Positions 42,438 to 51,416 of a DNA stretch of 64,000 nucleotides are shown here, one piece after another. The notes under the pieces were generated by a model, which worked only from the letters and a program-made list of their open reading frames with translations, was not told the origin of the DNA and made no database searches. Numbering within the stretch: the stretch's first letter is position 1; each line of letters begins with the position of its first letter. The stretch spans positions 5,056,001 through 5,120,000 of the forward strand of contig NZ_CP115913.1 of NCBI RefSeq assembly GCF_027938815.1, read 5' to 3'. The position numbers and the translations under genes are program-made. This stretch comes from Oceanirhabdus sp. W0125-5 (GTDB lineage Bacteria; Bacillota; Clostridia; Clostridiales; Clostridiaceae).

Positions 42438-44177
42438 CTACATCTCATCAAGAAGTTCAATTCCCATAAGAGAGCATGCATTACTTATTACTTGAAGTGT
42501 AGCTTTAATCACTATCCCTCGAGTGATTTTTATAGTTTCTTCTTCATTTATAACACGATTAGCGTTATAGAATTTATTAAATGCTTGTGCTAATTTTACT
42601 GTGTAACGAGCAAGATAAGATGGTTCATTATCTATGCAACTCTCCTTTACTACCTGCTGGAACCCTTCTAGAATTGAAATTAATTTCTTACTTTCATTAT
42701 CACTAAGTACTGAATAATCTATCTTCTCATGTATAAATGTACCTTCTGTACTTAATAAATCTAATTCTCCAATTTTGTTCAACACCTTATTCCCACGTAC
42801 ATATGCATATTGAATATATGGAGCTGTTTCTCCTGTAAATGATAATGCCTCTTCCCATTTAAAAGTATGATCTTTTATGATTTTATTAGCAATCTGCTCA
42901 TATACTATTGCTCCTACTCCAATCTTCTTTGCGGCTTCTTCTTTATTATTTAATGTAGGATTTTTCTCTTCAATAATTTCAAGTGCCTTATCAACAGCTT
43001 TATTCAATACATCCTCTAGCCATACTGAACAGCCTTTACGAGTTGATAAAGTACCCTCACCTAAATTTATCATTCCATGACCAACATGTATACAATCCTT
43101 AGCCCATTCATAGCCCATCAATTCAAGTATTTTAAATAACTGCTTAAAATGTAAATCCTGTTGATATGCTACTATATATATACTCTTATAAAAATCATAA
43201 GTATCTTTACGATATTTCGCAGCTGCTAAATCACGAGTCATATATATTGTTGTTCCATCACTTTTCTTTATTATAGCTGATGTCAAATCGTATTGGTCAA
43301 GTTCTACAACTTTAGCCCCTTGCGATTCTACTAATAAACCTTCCTTCTCCAACTTTTCAACTATAGCTGGCATCTTGTCGGTATAAAAGCTTTCTCCTGC
43401 ATAGGAATCATATTCGATGCCTAGCATATCATAAATTCGCTTGAACTCTATCATACTAACATCTTTAGTCCAATTCCATAAGTTTAACGCCTCTTCATTC
43501 CCCTCTTCAATCTTTTTAAACCATGCACGACCTTCATCAAATAATGCCAGATCTTTTTCTGCTTCATTGTGAAACTTAACATATAATTCAACTAATTCAC
43601 GTATAGGATTCTTCTCAACACGCTCTTTATTTCCCCATTTTTTATAAGCACATAGCTGATTTCCATATTGTGTTCCATAATCCCCCAAATGATTTATTCG
43701 CTCAACCTTATATCCTAAAAACTCATGTATGTTTGCTAATACATTTCCTATAACAGTTCCTTTAACATGTCCCACATGAAATGGCTTTGCTATATTAACT
43801 GATGAAAATTCAACACATACTGTGTTTCCTTCACCAATCGTATCTGCTCCATACTTGTCTCCACTTTTTAGAATATTACTAATGACTATTTTACTGTTAT
43901 TTTCATAGTTTTTAAAAAAGTTTAAATATGGTCCTTGGCTTTTAATATCAGAAAACAAATCTGAAACTTCCTTTTCTTCCAAACTCTCTTTAATCTCCTT
44001 AGCTATTAGAACAGGTGGTTTCTTCATATGCTTTGCTAATTTGAAACATGGTAATGAGTAATCTCCCATCTCACTATTTGGTGGAACCTCTATTATCTCT
44101 TCAATAAAATTTATCTCTAAAGAATTATCTATTTGGCATATAACTTCTGCAATTTTACTTTTATAATTAATCATCAT
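42438..44177 (-). CDS. argS: Arginyl-tRNA synthetase
   Basis: 579 aa, full length. Class I synthetase: N-terminal Add-1 domain (DYSLPCFKLAKHMKKPP), then SSVNIAKPFHVGHVKGT with the HIGH-type HVGH, YMTRDLAAAKYR, HVGHGMINLGEGTLSTRKG where STRKG stands in for KMSKS, and the DALR anticodon-binding domain near the C-terminus (FNKFYNANRVI). It charges tRNA-Arg with arginine. The start ATGATG at 44177 follows GGAGG. Expression is controlled by a T-box leader upstream (44309-44540), so uncharged tRNA-Arg should raise transcription. Confidence 0.95.
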   Translation of the reverse strand: MMINYKSKIAEVICQIDNSLEINFIEEIIEVPPNSEMGDYSLPCFKLAKHMKKPPVLIAKEIKESLEEKEVSDLFSDIKSQGPYLNFFKNYENNSKIVISNILKSGDKYGADTIGEGNTVCVEFSSVNIAKPFHVGHVKGTVIGNVLANIHEFLGYKVERINHLGDYGTQYGNQLCAYKKWGNKERVEKNPIRELVELYVKFHNEAEKDLALFDEGRAWFKKIEEGNEEALNLWNWTKDVSMIEFKRIYDMLGIEYDSYAGESFYTDKMPAIVEKLEKEGLLVESQGAKVVELDQYDLTSAIIKKSDGTTIYMTRDLAAAKYRKDTYDFYKSIYIVAYQQDLHFKQLFKILELMGYEWAKDCIHVGHGMINLGEGTLSTRKGCSVWLEDVLNKAVDKALEIIEEKNPTLNNKEEAAKKIGVGAIVYEQIANKIIKDHTFKWEEALSFTGETAPYIQYAYVRGNKVLNKIGELDLLSTEGTFIHEKIDYSVLSDNESKKLISILEGFQQVVKESCIDNEPSYLARYTVKLAQAFNKFYNANRVINEEETIKITRGIVIKATLQVISNACSLMGIELLDEM

Positions 44178-44308
44178 ATTATCCTCCCTTTAATCATTCA
44201 TATTCAAAATGTAATCTTTCTATCTTGATTTCTAAATATTAAAAAATAACTTCTATAATTCTTATCTATGTTCATGAACTTACTGACTTTATATTCAAAA
44301 TTAAAAAT

Positions 44309-44540
44309 AAAAAAACTCTCATCTCAACTAAGAGACGAGAGTTATATCCCGCGGTACCACTCAAATTAAAAGCATATATTGCCACTTCACTCAAGCTATA
44401 ACGGTAGCTTTCCGGCTCTCCCTACTCATTTCAGGCGCATCTCCAAGGTTCTACTTCACTTATACGGTCATGCCAAGCTTCCACCATCCTCAGCTCTCTA
44501 TAAATTCCATTATATAAGTTACTATCCTTTTCACTGATAT
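44309..44540 (-). promoter_or_regulatory. T-box riboswitch leader of argS
   Basis: Read on the minus strand, the conserved T-box GTGGTACCGCGGGA lies at 44360-44347. A terminator, AACTCTCGTCTC paired with GAGATGAGAGTT plus a 7-T run, follows at 44343-44309. Upstream are a Stem I-like region with the AGAGAGCTGAGG-type entry and GGAAGCTTGGCAT. An arginine codon CGT (44466-44464) is a candidate specifier but I cannot fix the loop by eye. The 44178-44841 gap contains this leader and hairpin-repeat copy 3, no gene. Confidence 0.92.
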
Positions 44541-44744
44541 TGAAATATTTGATAGTTAATATTTTAAGCTTAAAAACATATACTATTCACACTCATTATT
44601 CCAAAGAATGTATATTAAATGAGATTCTATCATATATAATATTCCAATGTCAATATAAATTCACTAAATTTTCTTACTTTTCTATTTAATTATTAGATGC
44701 TATTTCTTTATATTGAAATAGCATCTAATAATAAATAGATACTA

Positions 44745-44850
44745 TTTTTTAAGTTGCTTAATTAATTTATACAGATCAAAAAATCGAACAATCCTCGATA
44801 TTCTTAGAGATATGTATAAATTAAATTTAACTATAGAATCTCTATAATAA
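44745..44850 (-). repeat. ~105-bp hairpin repeat, TATAGAGATTC family, copy 3
   Basis: Read on the minus strand it starts ATTATAGAGATTCTATAG and has inner arms AATTTATAC and GTATAAATT, aligning with the start of copy 2. The far arm is degenerate. The TAG stop codon of the hydrolase gene (44842) lies inside its terminal repeat. Confidence 0.55.
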
Positions 44851-45627
44851 ATCACACATGATTTTTAAAAATTTTTCTCTTCCATTAACTTCTTTCCATG
44901 GATAGTGTCCACATTTCTCGATAAGAATCATTTTAAAATCATCCACAACATTACTAAGTGTTTCATCTACTCCTTTATACGGATGAGGATCATAGTCCCC
45001 ATGTATCGCAATAACCTTACATTTAATATTCTTACCCATACTCAAAAGTTCTCCACATTTTCTCAGTACGTTAGCCTCTTCCATTAACTTAAAGAATGCT
45101 TTAGGTTTGTAATCTGTAATTTCTTCTTTTACATCTCCTAAAACTTCATAGCTATCAATTTTACTCATAACTGTACCCATAATACCGAAAGCCATTTTTT
45201 TCTTTTCTATAGAAGCATCACTCTTCATTACTTCCCATTGCTTAGAAATTATATGTCTGTCTTCATCAGTAAATCTATTTTCTCTTGTGTCATTCATCTC
45301 ATTTATATACTTACTTTCAAAGGGCCCAGCTCCCACAAGAATTAATTTTTTCACACATTCCGGATATTTTGCTGCAAATATATACCCTAACCACGCTCCC
45401 CATGAATGTCCTATTATGGTAAATGGCTCTTTTTCATGTGTATCATAAATATTTTTAAGTTCTTCTATCTGCCCTTCAATTGAATCACTCTCTTGTAGAT
45501 GTTCAATGAGACCAAATTTATCTGATAGTAACTTTCCTAAACTACTCAATGAACCTGGAGCACCCGGTCCGCCATGTAGAAGTATTATATTATAAGGCTT
45601 ATTTCCATATACTCTATAGTTTTTCAT
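44842..45627 (-). CDS. Alpha/beta hydrolase, 261 aa
   Basis: ATG at 45627 after AAGGAGG. The alpha/beta-hydrolase fold is plain: oxyanion-hole HGGPGAPGS near residue 17, nucleophile serine in FTIIGHSWGAWLGY, an acidic residue in AIHGDYDPHPYKG and the catalytic histidine in EKCGHYPWKE. The HGGPG start recalls prolyl-iminopeptidase-like enzymes, but the chain is shorter than those and the cap differs, so substrate cannot be named. Cytosolic. Its stop codon lies within hairpin-repeat copy 3, suggesting the repeat inserted at, and may have reset, the 3' end. Confidence 0.82.
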   Translation of the reverse strand: MKNYRVYGNKPYNIILLHGGPGAPGSLSSLGKLLSDKFGLIEHLQESDSIEGQIEELKNIYDTHEKEPFTIIGHSWGAWLGYIFAAKYPECVKKLILVGAGPFESKYINEMNDTRENRFTDEDRHIISKQWEVMKSDASIEKKKMAFGIMGTVMSKIDSYEVLGDVKEEITDYKPKAFFKLMEEANVLRKCGELLSMGKNIKCKVIAIHGDYDPHPYKGVDETLSNVVDDFKMILIEKCGHYPWKEVNGREKFLKIMCDLL

Positions 45628-45769
45628 AGTTCCTCCTTTTAAGGTTATCTACTATTCATTTTATCCATCATTAGTTAATATTATATGCCATTTTCTTCTT
45701 TATACCAATTATATATTTCTCTCCCATTCCTTTCCCCTCAAAAATAGTATCTTAAATATTAGAACAATT

Positions 45770-45839
45770 GGGGACGGTTCATAAAAATTTAGAGATAATT
45801 TGTCCATTCCAAGCTATCTCTGAATTTATGAACCGTCCC
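45770..45839. repeat. GGGGACGGTTCATAA palindromic repeat, copy 7
   Basis: Full copy with the recurrent inner TTTGTCC ... AAGC motif between the arms. Confidence 0.9.
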
Positions 45840-45878
45840 GAACTTGTCCATGTCTAGACTTAAATTATTTCATAAAAT

Positions 45879-45894
45879 CTTATGAACCGTCCCC
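45879..45894. repeat. GGGGACGGTTCATAA repeat, half copy 8
   Basis: Right arm only (TTATGAACCGTCCCC), 40 bases after copy 7; possibly a remnant of a nested insertion. Confidence 0.75.
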
Positions 45895-45908
45895 CTGTCC
45901 ATACAATC

Positions 45909-46682
45909 CTATTTATTCTTTCTAGCTATAAAAACCATCTCACCACTATTTTTCCCAATTGTGCCTCCTCGCATTAGGTTCCCACGTTCCTCAACTATCT
46001 CCATACCTGTATTATGTAATAAATATCTAATCTCTCTTGGAAAGTAGAATGCTAATTTTTCATTACTTTCAGCCATTCTAACGATATTTCCATCCCCATC
46101 TACTTCCTGAATCTTTATTATATCTTCTTCAATTCCATCAACAAAATTATATCTTGGAGTGAAACTATTAAGTATCTTATATCCAGTTCTCTTATTCATG
46201 AATTGTGATTTCATCTCAAGCCCATTTTCATCCATCATACATTCAACAGAAGGTAATGAATTGTCTATTATAAAAACACCATCTTCTGTTAAATGAGCTT
46301 TAACACACTCTACAACTTGCTCTAATTCTTCAAAAGAAAAGAAATGATTTATAAAATTACATGGAGCAATTATCATGTTAAACTTATCATCTATTTTAAA
46401 GTTTTTTGCATCTCCTGCAAACAATTTCACATTCTCTTTAACTAGCTTCTCTTCCTTTTCTAGCTTTTCCTTACACATGAACAGCATGTCCTCATTATAT
46501 TCTAAACCAGTTACTTCCATACCTTCTTTTGCTAATGGTATAGTTATTCTACCTGTTCCACTTCCTAATTCTAATATACGCTTTCCATACTTCTCTGCTA
46601 GTTTAGTATAAGCTATGTATTCATTTTGTCCTTCATGTAAAATATCATAAAACTCTGCAAAGAATCCTTTGTATTCTGACAT
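45909..46682 (-). CDS. Class I SAM-dependent methyltransferase, 257 aa
   Basis: ATG at 46682 after a GGGGGGAC stretch. Rossmann-like methyltransferase: motif I is GKRILELGSGTGRITIPLA (residues ~33-51), motif II VTGLEYNEDML, then KLFAGDAKNF and FNMIIAPCNFINHF as motifs III-IV. The C-terminal part carries beta strands (YKILNSFTPRYNFV, EKLAFYFPREIRYLL) typical of small-molecule methyltransferases. The substrate is unknown. Single-gene unit bounded by palindromic repeats downstream. Confidence 0.82.
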   Translation of the reverse strand: MSEYKGFFAEFYDILHEGQNEYIAYTKLAEKYGKRILELGSGTGRITIPLAKEGMEVTGLEYNEDMLFMCKEKLEKEEKLVKENVKLFAGDAKNFKIDDKFNMIIAPCNFINHFFSFEELEQVVECVKAHLTEDGVFIIDNSLPSVECMMDENGLEMKSQFMNKRTGYKILNSFTPRYNFVDGIEEDIIKIQEVDGDGNIVRMAESNEKLAFYFPREIRYLLHNTGMEIVEERGNLMRGGTIGKNSGEMVFIARKNK

Positions 46683-46971
46683 TTATTGTCCCCCCACTTA
46701 ATGTTTAATATTTCCTATTATTATAATATTATATAATAGTCGATAATAAAAGGTATTTATTGATTCAACTTGTTTTATACCTATTCTCTACACTTTCTTC
46801 CCCCCTTTTACGAACCCCCTATCTTTTCTGTAAATACCATTCCATTTTCATTTCAATTTGTACTTATTTAAATATCTATATCACCATTTGACTCATATTA
46901 GTCAAGATGATACCATTTAACATATATTAAGATTATAAAAATACTAAAAATATAATTAAGAGGTGTTAATT

Positions 46972-48219
46972 TTGCAAGGATGTGTTTCAATATTTGGTGA
47001 AAAATTTGAATACGACTTTCTATCAGCTTGGATAAAATATAATAGACTTGATAATGGCTATAGTCAGGATGCTTTATGTCATGGTGTATGCTCTCCAAGT
47101 CACCTTAGCTATTTTGAAAACGGTAAAAAGAAACTTAATAGTGAGATTATTGAGCTACTATTACATAGAATGAATATCGATAGAATTCCTGTCATCGAAA
47201 ATATTGGTTCAATACGTAAAGAACTTATAAACTTTATTACAGAATTAGAATTTCGTAATACAACTAGCGCTAAAAATATATTCGATAACATACTAAAATA
47301 TGAAGATTTGATTAAGATATCTCCATATAATATTGAGTTTAAAATATACAAGCTGGCATATGATATCCATATTGATAACAAAAATTATGCTGACCTAAAA
47401 AAAGATATTTCCTATATAGATAATATTTATTCAGCTTTAAATGATGATTTAAGATATCTGTATCTATTATTAACTGGAAGATTAACCTATAAATATGTTT
47501 CTCATGAAGAGGGGTTAACTAGACTTGAAAAAGCTAAAATAATCAAAGATACCCCTTGGGTAAACTATAACCTTGGTTTCTGTTATTGCTATGATAAACA
47601 ATCCTTACGAGGAATAATCTCAATGAATAAAGCCTTAGAAACTTATCAACATCTTGGTCAATATGTATGTGCTATGTACTGCAACATTTACTTAGGTATT
47701 TGCTACACAGATCTGCAGATGTATGATGAGGCCCTAAGCCATCTTAAAGCAACCTATACAGCTGCAAAACACTTTAAGATTGATTCTGTGTTAACACAAG
47801 CTTATGTCCATCTCTCAAATATGTACATGTATTTACAGGACTATAAAGAAAGCCTTCATTGGGCTGAATTAGCACTTGTTGGGGACTTTTCGGTATTGGC
47901 TGCAGTAAATAGTACTGAATGTTTAAATAAACTAAATAGAATTGAAGAGTGTAAAGATATTTTTGATAGATTTCTCATAAAAGAGAAAAAGAACTCACTT
48001 TATTATAATTTACTTTACTTTAATTATCTTAGTATATTTCATTTTGATGAAGATATCTTTTATAAAGAAACTATAAAAAATATACTTCCTTATTATGAAA
48101 GCATCAACTATTCAAATATTTGTGACATAATAAATAAAAAGCTTATTGAGTATTTTGAGATGAAAAGAAAATATAAAGATGCAAATAAACTTTATCGAAA
48201 ACTACTTGAAAAGAAATAA
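46972..48219 (+). CDS. HTH (Xre-type) regulator with TPR repeats, RRNPP-like, ~415 aa
   Basis: The start is taken as the TTG at 46972, six bases after AGAGGTG; a GTG at 46963 overlaps that site. N-terminal ~65 residues form an Xre-type helix-turn-helix (NGYSQDALCHGVCSPSHLSYFENGKKK split over the recognition helix). The rest is tetratricopeptide-like helical hairpins to the end. This plan is that of RRNPP regulators, which bind small exported signalling peptides, but TPR-Xre proteins also exist without one. No short secreted-peptide ORF is evident immediately downstream, where two palindromic repeats lie. The 46683-46971 gap shows nothing else. Target genes unknown. Confidence 0.75.
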   Translation: MQGCVSIFGEKFEYDFLSAWIKYNRLDNGYSQDALCHGVCSPSHLSYFENGKKKLNSEIIELLLHRMNIDRIPVIENIGSIRKELINFITELEFRNTTSAKNIFDNILKYEDLIKISPYNIEFKIYKLAYDIHIDNKNYADLKKDISYIDNIYSALNDDLRYLYLLLTGRLTYKYVSHEEGLTRLEKAKIIKDTPWVNYNLGFCYCYDKQSLRGIISMNKALETYQHLGQYVCAMYCNIYLGICYTDLQMYDEALSHLKATYTAAKHFKIDSVLTQAYVHLSNMYMYLQDYKESLHWAELALVGDFSVLAAVNSTECLNKLNRIEECKDIFDRFLIKEKKNSLYYNLLYFNYLSIFHFDEDIFYKETIKNILPYYESINYSNICDIINKKLIEYFEMKRKYKDANKLYRKLLEKK

Positions 48220-48233
48220 CTTAGGATAAGTCA

Positions 48234-48249
48234 GGGACGGTTCATAAAT
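48234..48249. repeat. GGGGACGGTTCATAA repeat, half copy 9 (left arm only)
   Basis: AGGGACGGTTCATAAATA with no partner arm before copy 10. Confidence 0.75.
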
Positions 48250-48300
48250 AATTGAAATCTAATTTTATCGCTTAGACAAGCAATCTTTATTATAACTATT

Positions 48301-48384
48301 GGGGACGGTTCATAAATACTTTTCAGCAACTTGTACGCCAGTCTGCTTGTCCAAATTCCTAATGAAAATTTATGAACCGTCCCC
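48301..48384. repeat. GGGGACGGTTCATAA palindromic repeat, copy 10
   Basis: Full copy, longest of the set (84 bp), with an inner GCTTGTCC motif. Confidence 0.9.
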
Positions 48385-48419
48385 TAATTTTTTTATTACT
48401 ATTTAAAACTAATAATACC

Positions 48420-49226
48420 TTACTTCCACCATCCAAACTCCTCACCAAACTTCAATATGTTCTTAGAAAATACATCTTCATGAAATTTAAGTGGTACTAG
48501 TTCTTTAAATATTTCTATTTGAGCATTTAAGTCAACAACTGGAAAATCCGATCCAAAGAATAGCTTCTCATAACCTATCTCTTCAAAGATCGCTCTAATC
48601 TTATCCAAGGAATAATGTTTTTTTAATGCTTCAAGTATGCCTGAGCATTCAAAATACACATTTTCATGATTTAACCATGGCATGTAATCAAAATACAGCA
48701 CGCCACCAAAATGTGATATTATAAACTTTGTCTTATGAAATACTCTAACCATCTTTTCTAAATATTTAGGATTTGAATTATCTATAGTTCCTGGACATGA
48801 TCCTGGATGGCAATGAATCATAACTGGAATATTCAACTCTCCTGCCAATCTATATATTGGCATAAGCCTCCAATCATCTCCATTCACTCCTAAATTTTGA
48901 GGATGAACTTTAATTCCCTTTAATCCTAGTTTGACTAATTTTTTAATATTATTTTCAAGATTAATTATTCCATTATAAAAATGCATCTTTGATATATCAA
49001 TGTCTATAAATCCAACTATATTTTTGTTTTTATTTATAACTTCAACCATGTAATCATTCATCTCATCAACAGGCTGCCATGAAATATCATTTATTGGAAC
49101 AAAGATGCCTCTTTTGATCCTCTGTTCCTCCATACCTTCAATTACTTTATCATAAGTTACATCAACACTACCCCCACACATTATTCCACATGGTAGTGAA
49201 TGTATATGTGCATCTATAATCTCCAT
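48420..49226 (-). CDS. Amidohydrolase-family (amidohydrolase_2) metal-dependent hydrolase, 268 aa
   Basis: ATG at 49226 with GGGGGAT-like site upstream. TIM-barrel metallohydrolase: the metal-binding HxH in IIDAHIHSLP, LGLKGIKVHPQ, VMIHCHPGS, the histidine in FIISHFGGV, and the aspartate in LFFGSDFPVVD, all in family order. Members hydrolyse or decarboxylate small ring or amide compounds (uronate isomerase-like, ACMSD-like); the substrate is not predictable here. Cytosolic, single gene between palindromic repeat copies 10 and 11. Confidence 0.82.
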   Translation of the reverse strand: MEIIDAHIHSLPCGIMCGGSVDVTYDKVIEGMEEQRIKRGIFVPINDISWQPVDEMNDYMVEVINKNKNIVGFIDIDISKMHFYNGIINLENNIKKLVKLGLKGIKVHPQNLGVNGDDWRLMPIYRLAGELNIPVMIHCHPGSCPGTIDNSNPKYLEKMVRVFHKTKFIISHFGGVLYFDYMPWLNHENVYFECSGILEALKKHYSLDKIRAIFEEIGYEKLFFGSDFPVVDLNAQIEIFKELVPLKFHEDVFSKNILKFGEEFGWWK

Positions 49227-49248
49227 ACTTAATCCCCCTATACATATT

Positions 49249-49319
49249 GGGGACGGTTCATAAAAACTTTTCTATTGTTTGTCCCATCCAAGCACTCTCA
49301 TAATTTATGAACCGTCCCC
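49249..49319. repeat. GGGGACGGTTCATAA palindromic repeat, copy 11
   Basis: Full copy with inner TTTGTCCCATCCAAGC, almost the same inner motif as copy 7. Confidence 0.9.
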
Positions 49320-49346
49320 TAATTTGTCATCACTTTATAAATTACC

Positions 49347-51071
49347 TTATTCTATTACTACAGCGACTCCCCCAACCTTAACTCTTTCAATTTTTCCATC
49401 ATTTATAATTAACTTAGAATAAATTTCTGATGGTGAATCCATGCTGTATCCTTGTTCAAACTTCATATTATATTGCTTGTCCAACCCCTCTTCACTTTGT
49501 ACTTCACTTTGTACTTCACTTTGTACTTCACTTTGTACTTCACTTTGTACTTCACTTTGTACTTCACTTTGTACTTCACTTTGTCCTTCGTATCCACATT
49601 TATCAATACGCTTAACTTCAAACTTACTTAAATGCTCATTAGCATACTTATATAGATAACAACTTAAAGCTCCATTTGATGTTCCTGTAGCAGCCTCTTC
49701 GGGTATATCATAAAGAGGTGCAAAATTCCTACAATGAGCAGCTGCACCATCTAGTGTTTCAAGAGTGAATACATGATAGCCAGTCACATTATACTTCTTA
49801 CTTATCTCTGATACTTTATCAAAATCTGGTTTAATACCATTTAAACATTCAATACTTTTCACAGGTACAAATATATCCCTTATTCCAGTTGAAACCACCT
49901 GTATAGGCATTTTTTCATTTAAAAAGTCTGATGGAATATTTAAAGAATCACATATTTCTTGTGAATCTATTAGCTCATAAAATTTAGGCGATGCTTGGTC
50001 CATAAAAATTCTTCCACCCTTTTCAATATGTACCTCTAAAACTCCAGCTTTAGTCTCTTGAGTGTATACCCCTTCATCAATTATATGGTTTTCGTATAAT
50101 ACATGGAATGCAGCTACAGTTGCATGACCACATAGGTCCACTTCATCTGCTGGAGTAAAGAATCTCACTTTGAAATCTGCAACCTGTGATTTAGATATAA
50201 ATGCTGTTTCAGAATACCCAACTTCTTTAGCCACTGAAAGCATCTCCGCCTCTAACATTTCGCTATGACATATAACAACTCCAGCAGGATTTCCTCCTCC
50301 TATTTTATCTGTAAACGAAGCAATTCTATAAATTTTCCCACTATTACTTTTCAAAATAAATAACGCCTCCTTAGTATTCTCATCCTTTATCTCGTATTTC
50401 AACTCTTTAATATATTTATTCATAAACTCAATTTTCTTTTTCATTAGTCTTTTTCCTTCCGGGGTTATAAGTCTATTCAGTGCTTTATCTAAAAATTTCA
50501 ATTCCCTACTGGTCAATTTTCTGCTTAAATCATAGAAAAAGAATGGACTATTCTCATTAACCCATTTTGAAGTCATAAAAATTGATGTTGCACCAGTTTC
50601 ATCGAGTACATCCCCATCTTTTAATATACTCTCACAAACATCATCACTTATCTCATCTTTCTTTGAATGATTCCCAATCATTTTAATAACTCTTTGAGAA
50701 TCTATTAAATCTGAAATATCCTTATTCTCCTGAAACCAGTTCTTTGCTAGCTCTGCACTTTTATCTGCATGATTTTCTTCAACATAAAATTTACCTATGT
50801 CATGGAGAATAGCAGCAACTCGAATTTCTATTATATCCTTTTCAGATAAATTAAACTCTCCTTCTTTTGCAATTTCTACAGAATTACGCTCTACATTCAT
50901 ACAATGGATATACGTGAACTCCTTAGATTTTCTCCAAGGATAAGTTACTTCCCATACATTGTTTTCAAGTACTCCAATTCCTGATTCCTGCGCTACTATA
51001 ACTGACTTATTAAGTTCACGCTTTAAAAAAAGTCTTGCCCTGTATATTATATCTTCATACTTATTAATCAC
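49347..51071 (-). CDS. HD-domain / PhzF-like fusion protein with EVQS repeats, 574 aa
   Basis: Residues ~30-200 are an HD phosphohydrolase-type domain: HCMNVERNSVEIA, the ILHDIGKF metal motif, ENHADKSAEL and MIGNHSKKDE. Residues ~245-574 are PhzF-like: IGGGNPAGVVICH, the catalytic glutamate in VGYSETAFI, EVDLCGHATVAAFH and AATGTSNGALSCYL. PhzF enzymes isomerise small metabolites; the HD part would hydrolyse a phosphate ester or act as a sensor. Inside the PhzF part, near residues 504-533, seven SEVQ units interrupt the fold, encoded by 12-bp tandem repeats. The start is a TTG or ATG at 51071 near AAGGGGGAG. I see no frameshift, so the fusion appears real. Confidence 0.8.
   Translation of the reverse strand: MINKYEDIIYRARLFLKRELNKSVIVAQESGIGVLENNVWEVTYPWRKSKEFTYIHCMNVERNSVEIAKEGEFNLSEKDIIEIRVAAILHDIGKFYVEENHADKSAELAKNWFQENKDISDLIDSQRVIKMIGNHSKKDEISDDVCESILKDGDVLDETGATSIFMTSKWVNENSPFFFYDLSRKLTSRELKFLDKALNRLITPEGKRLMKKKIEFMNKYIKELKYEIKDENTKEALFILKSNSGKIYRIASFTDKIGGGNPAGVVICHSEMLEAEMLSVAKEVGYSETAFISKSQVADFKVRFFTPADEVDLCGHATVAAFHVLYENHIIDEGVYTQETKAGVLEVHIEKGGRIFMDQASPKFYELIDSQEICDSLNIPSDFLNEKMPIQVVSTGIRDIFVPVKSIECLNGIKPDFDKVSEISKKYNVTGYHVFTLETLDGAAAHCRNFAPLYDIPEEAATGTSNGALSCYLYKYANEHLSKFEVKRIDKCGYEGQSEVQSEVQSEVQSEVQSEVQSEVQSEVQSEEGLDKQYNMKFEQGYSMDSPSEIYSKLIINDGKIERVKVGGVAVVIE
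49495..49583 (-). repeat. 12-bp tandem repeat in the HD-PhzF gene
   Basis: About seven units of ACTTCACTTTGT (plus strand), encoding EVQS on the minus strand. Unit length is a multiple of three, so copy-number changes keep the frame. Confidence 0.95.
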
Positions 51072-51416
51072 TTAACTCCCCCTTCCATATGCTTTTAATT
51101 ATATTGATTTACTTACATACACATTTTAAAATAAGCTTGTCTATCCTTGTTAGTAACATTGTTGTCATATATTTTGTCAACTTTGTTGTTCCAAGACTCC
51201 AAATACTTCCCACTGTGATCATCATTAATTTTCTCATCATTTCAACACTTTAATATACCTTACAAATATTTCTATTATAAAAATCATATCAACTATGTAG
51301 ATATTTGTAAATACTTCATTTTAACGGATATATCTTCAAACAAAAACATTATATAAACATAAAAAAAGCACTTAATAAAATATATTCTTATTAAGTGCTT
51401 TGCTATAAAAAATTTA
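51072..51416. other. 345-base intergenic stretch
   Basis: AT-rich with no convincing ORF. It contains the terminator at 51361-51401 at one end and presumably the promoter of the HD-PhzF gene at the other; nothing else seen. Confidence 0.5.
51361..51401 (-). terminator. Terminator of the metallophosphoesterase gene
   Basis: AAAGCACTTAATAA pairs with TTATTAAGTGCTTT and runs into a 7-T tract on the minus strand. Confidence 0.85.

Noticed and set aside
49430-49659. Plus-strand ORFs with repeated Leu/His/Phe or Cys/Thr/Ser units opposite the HD-PhzF gene
   Set aside because: They are antisense readings of the 12-bp repeat in a well-supported gene, with no ribosome site.
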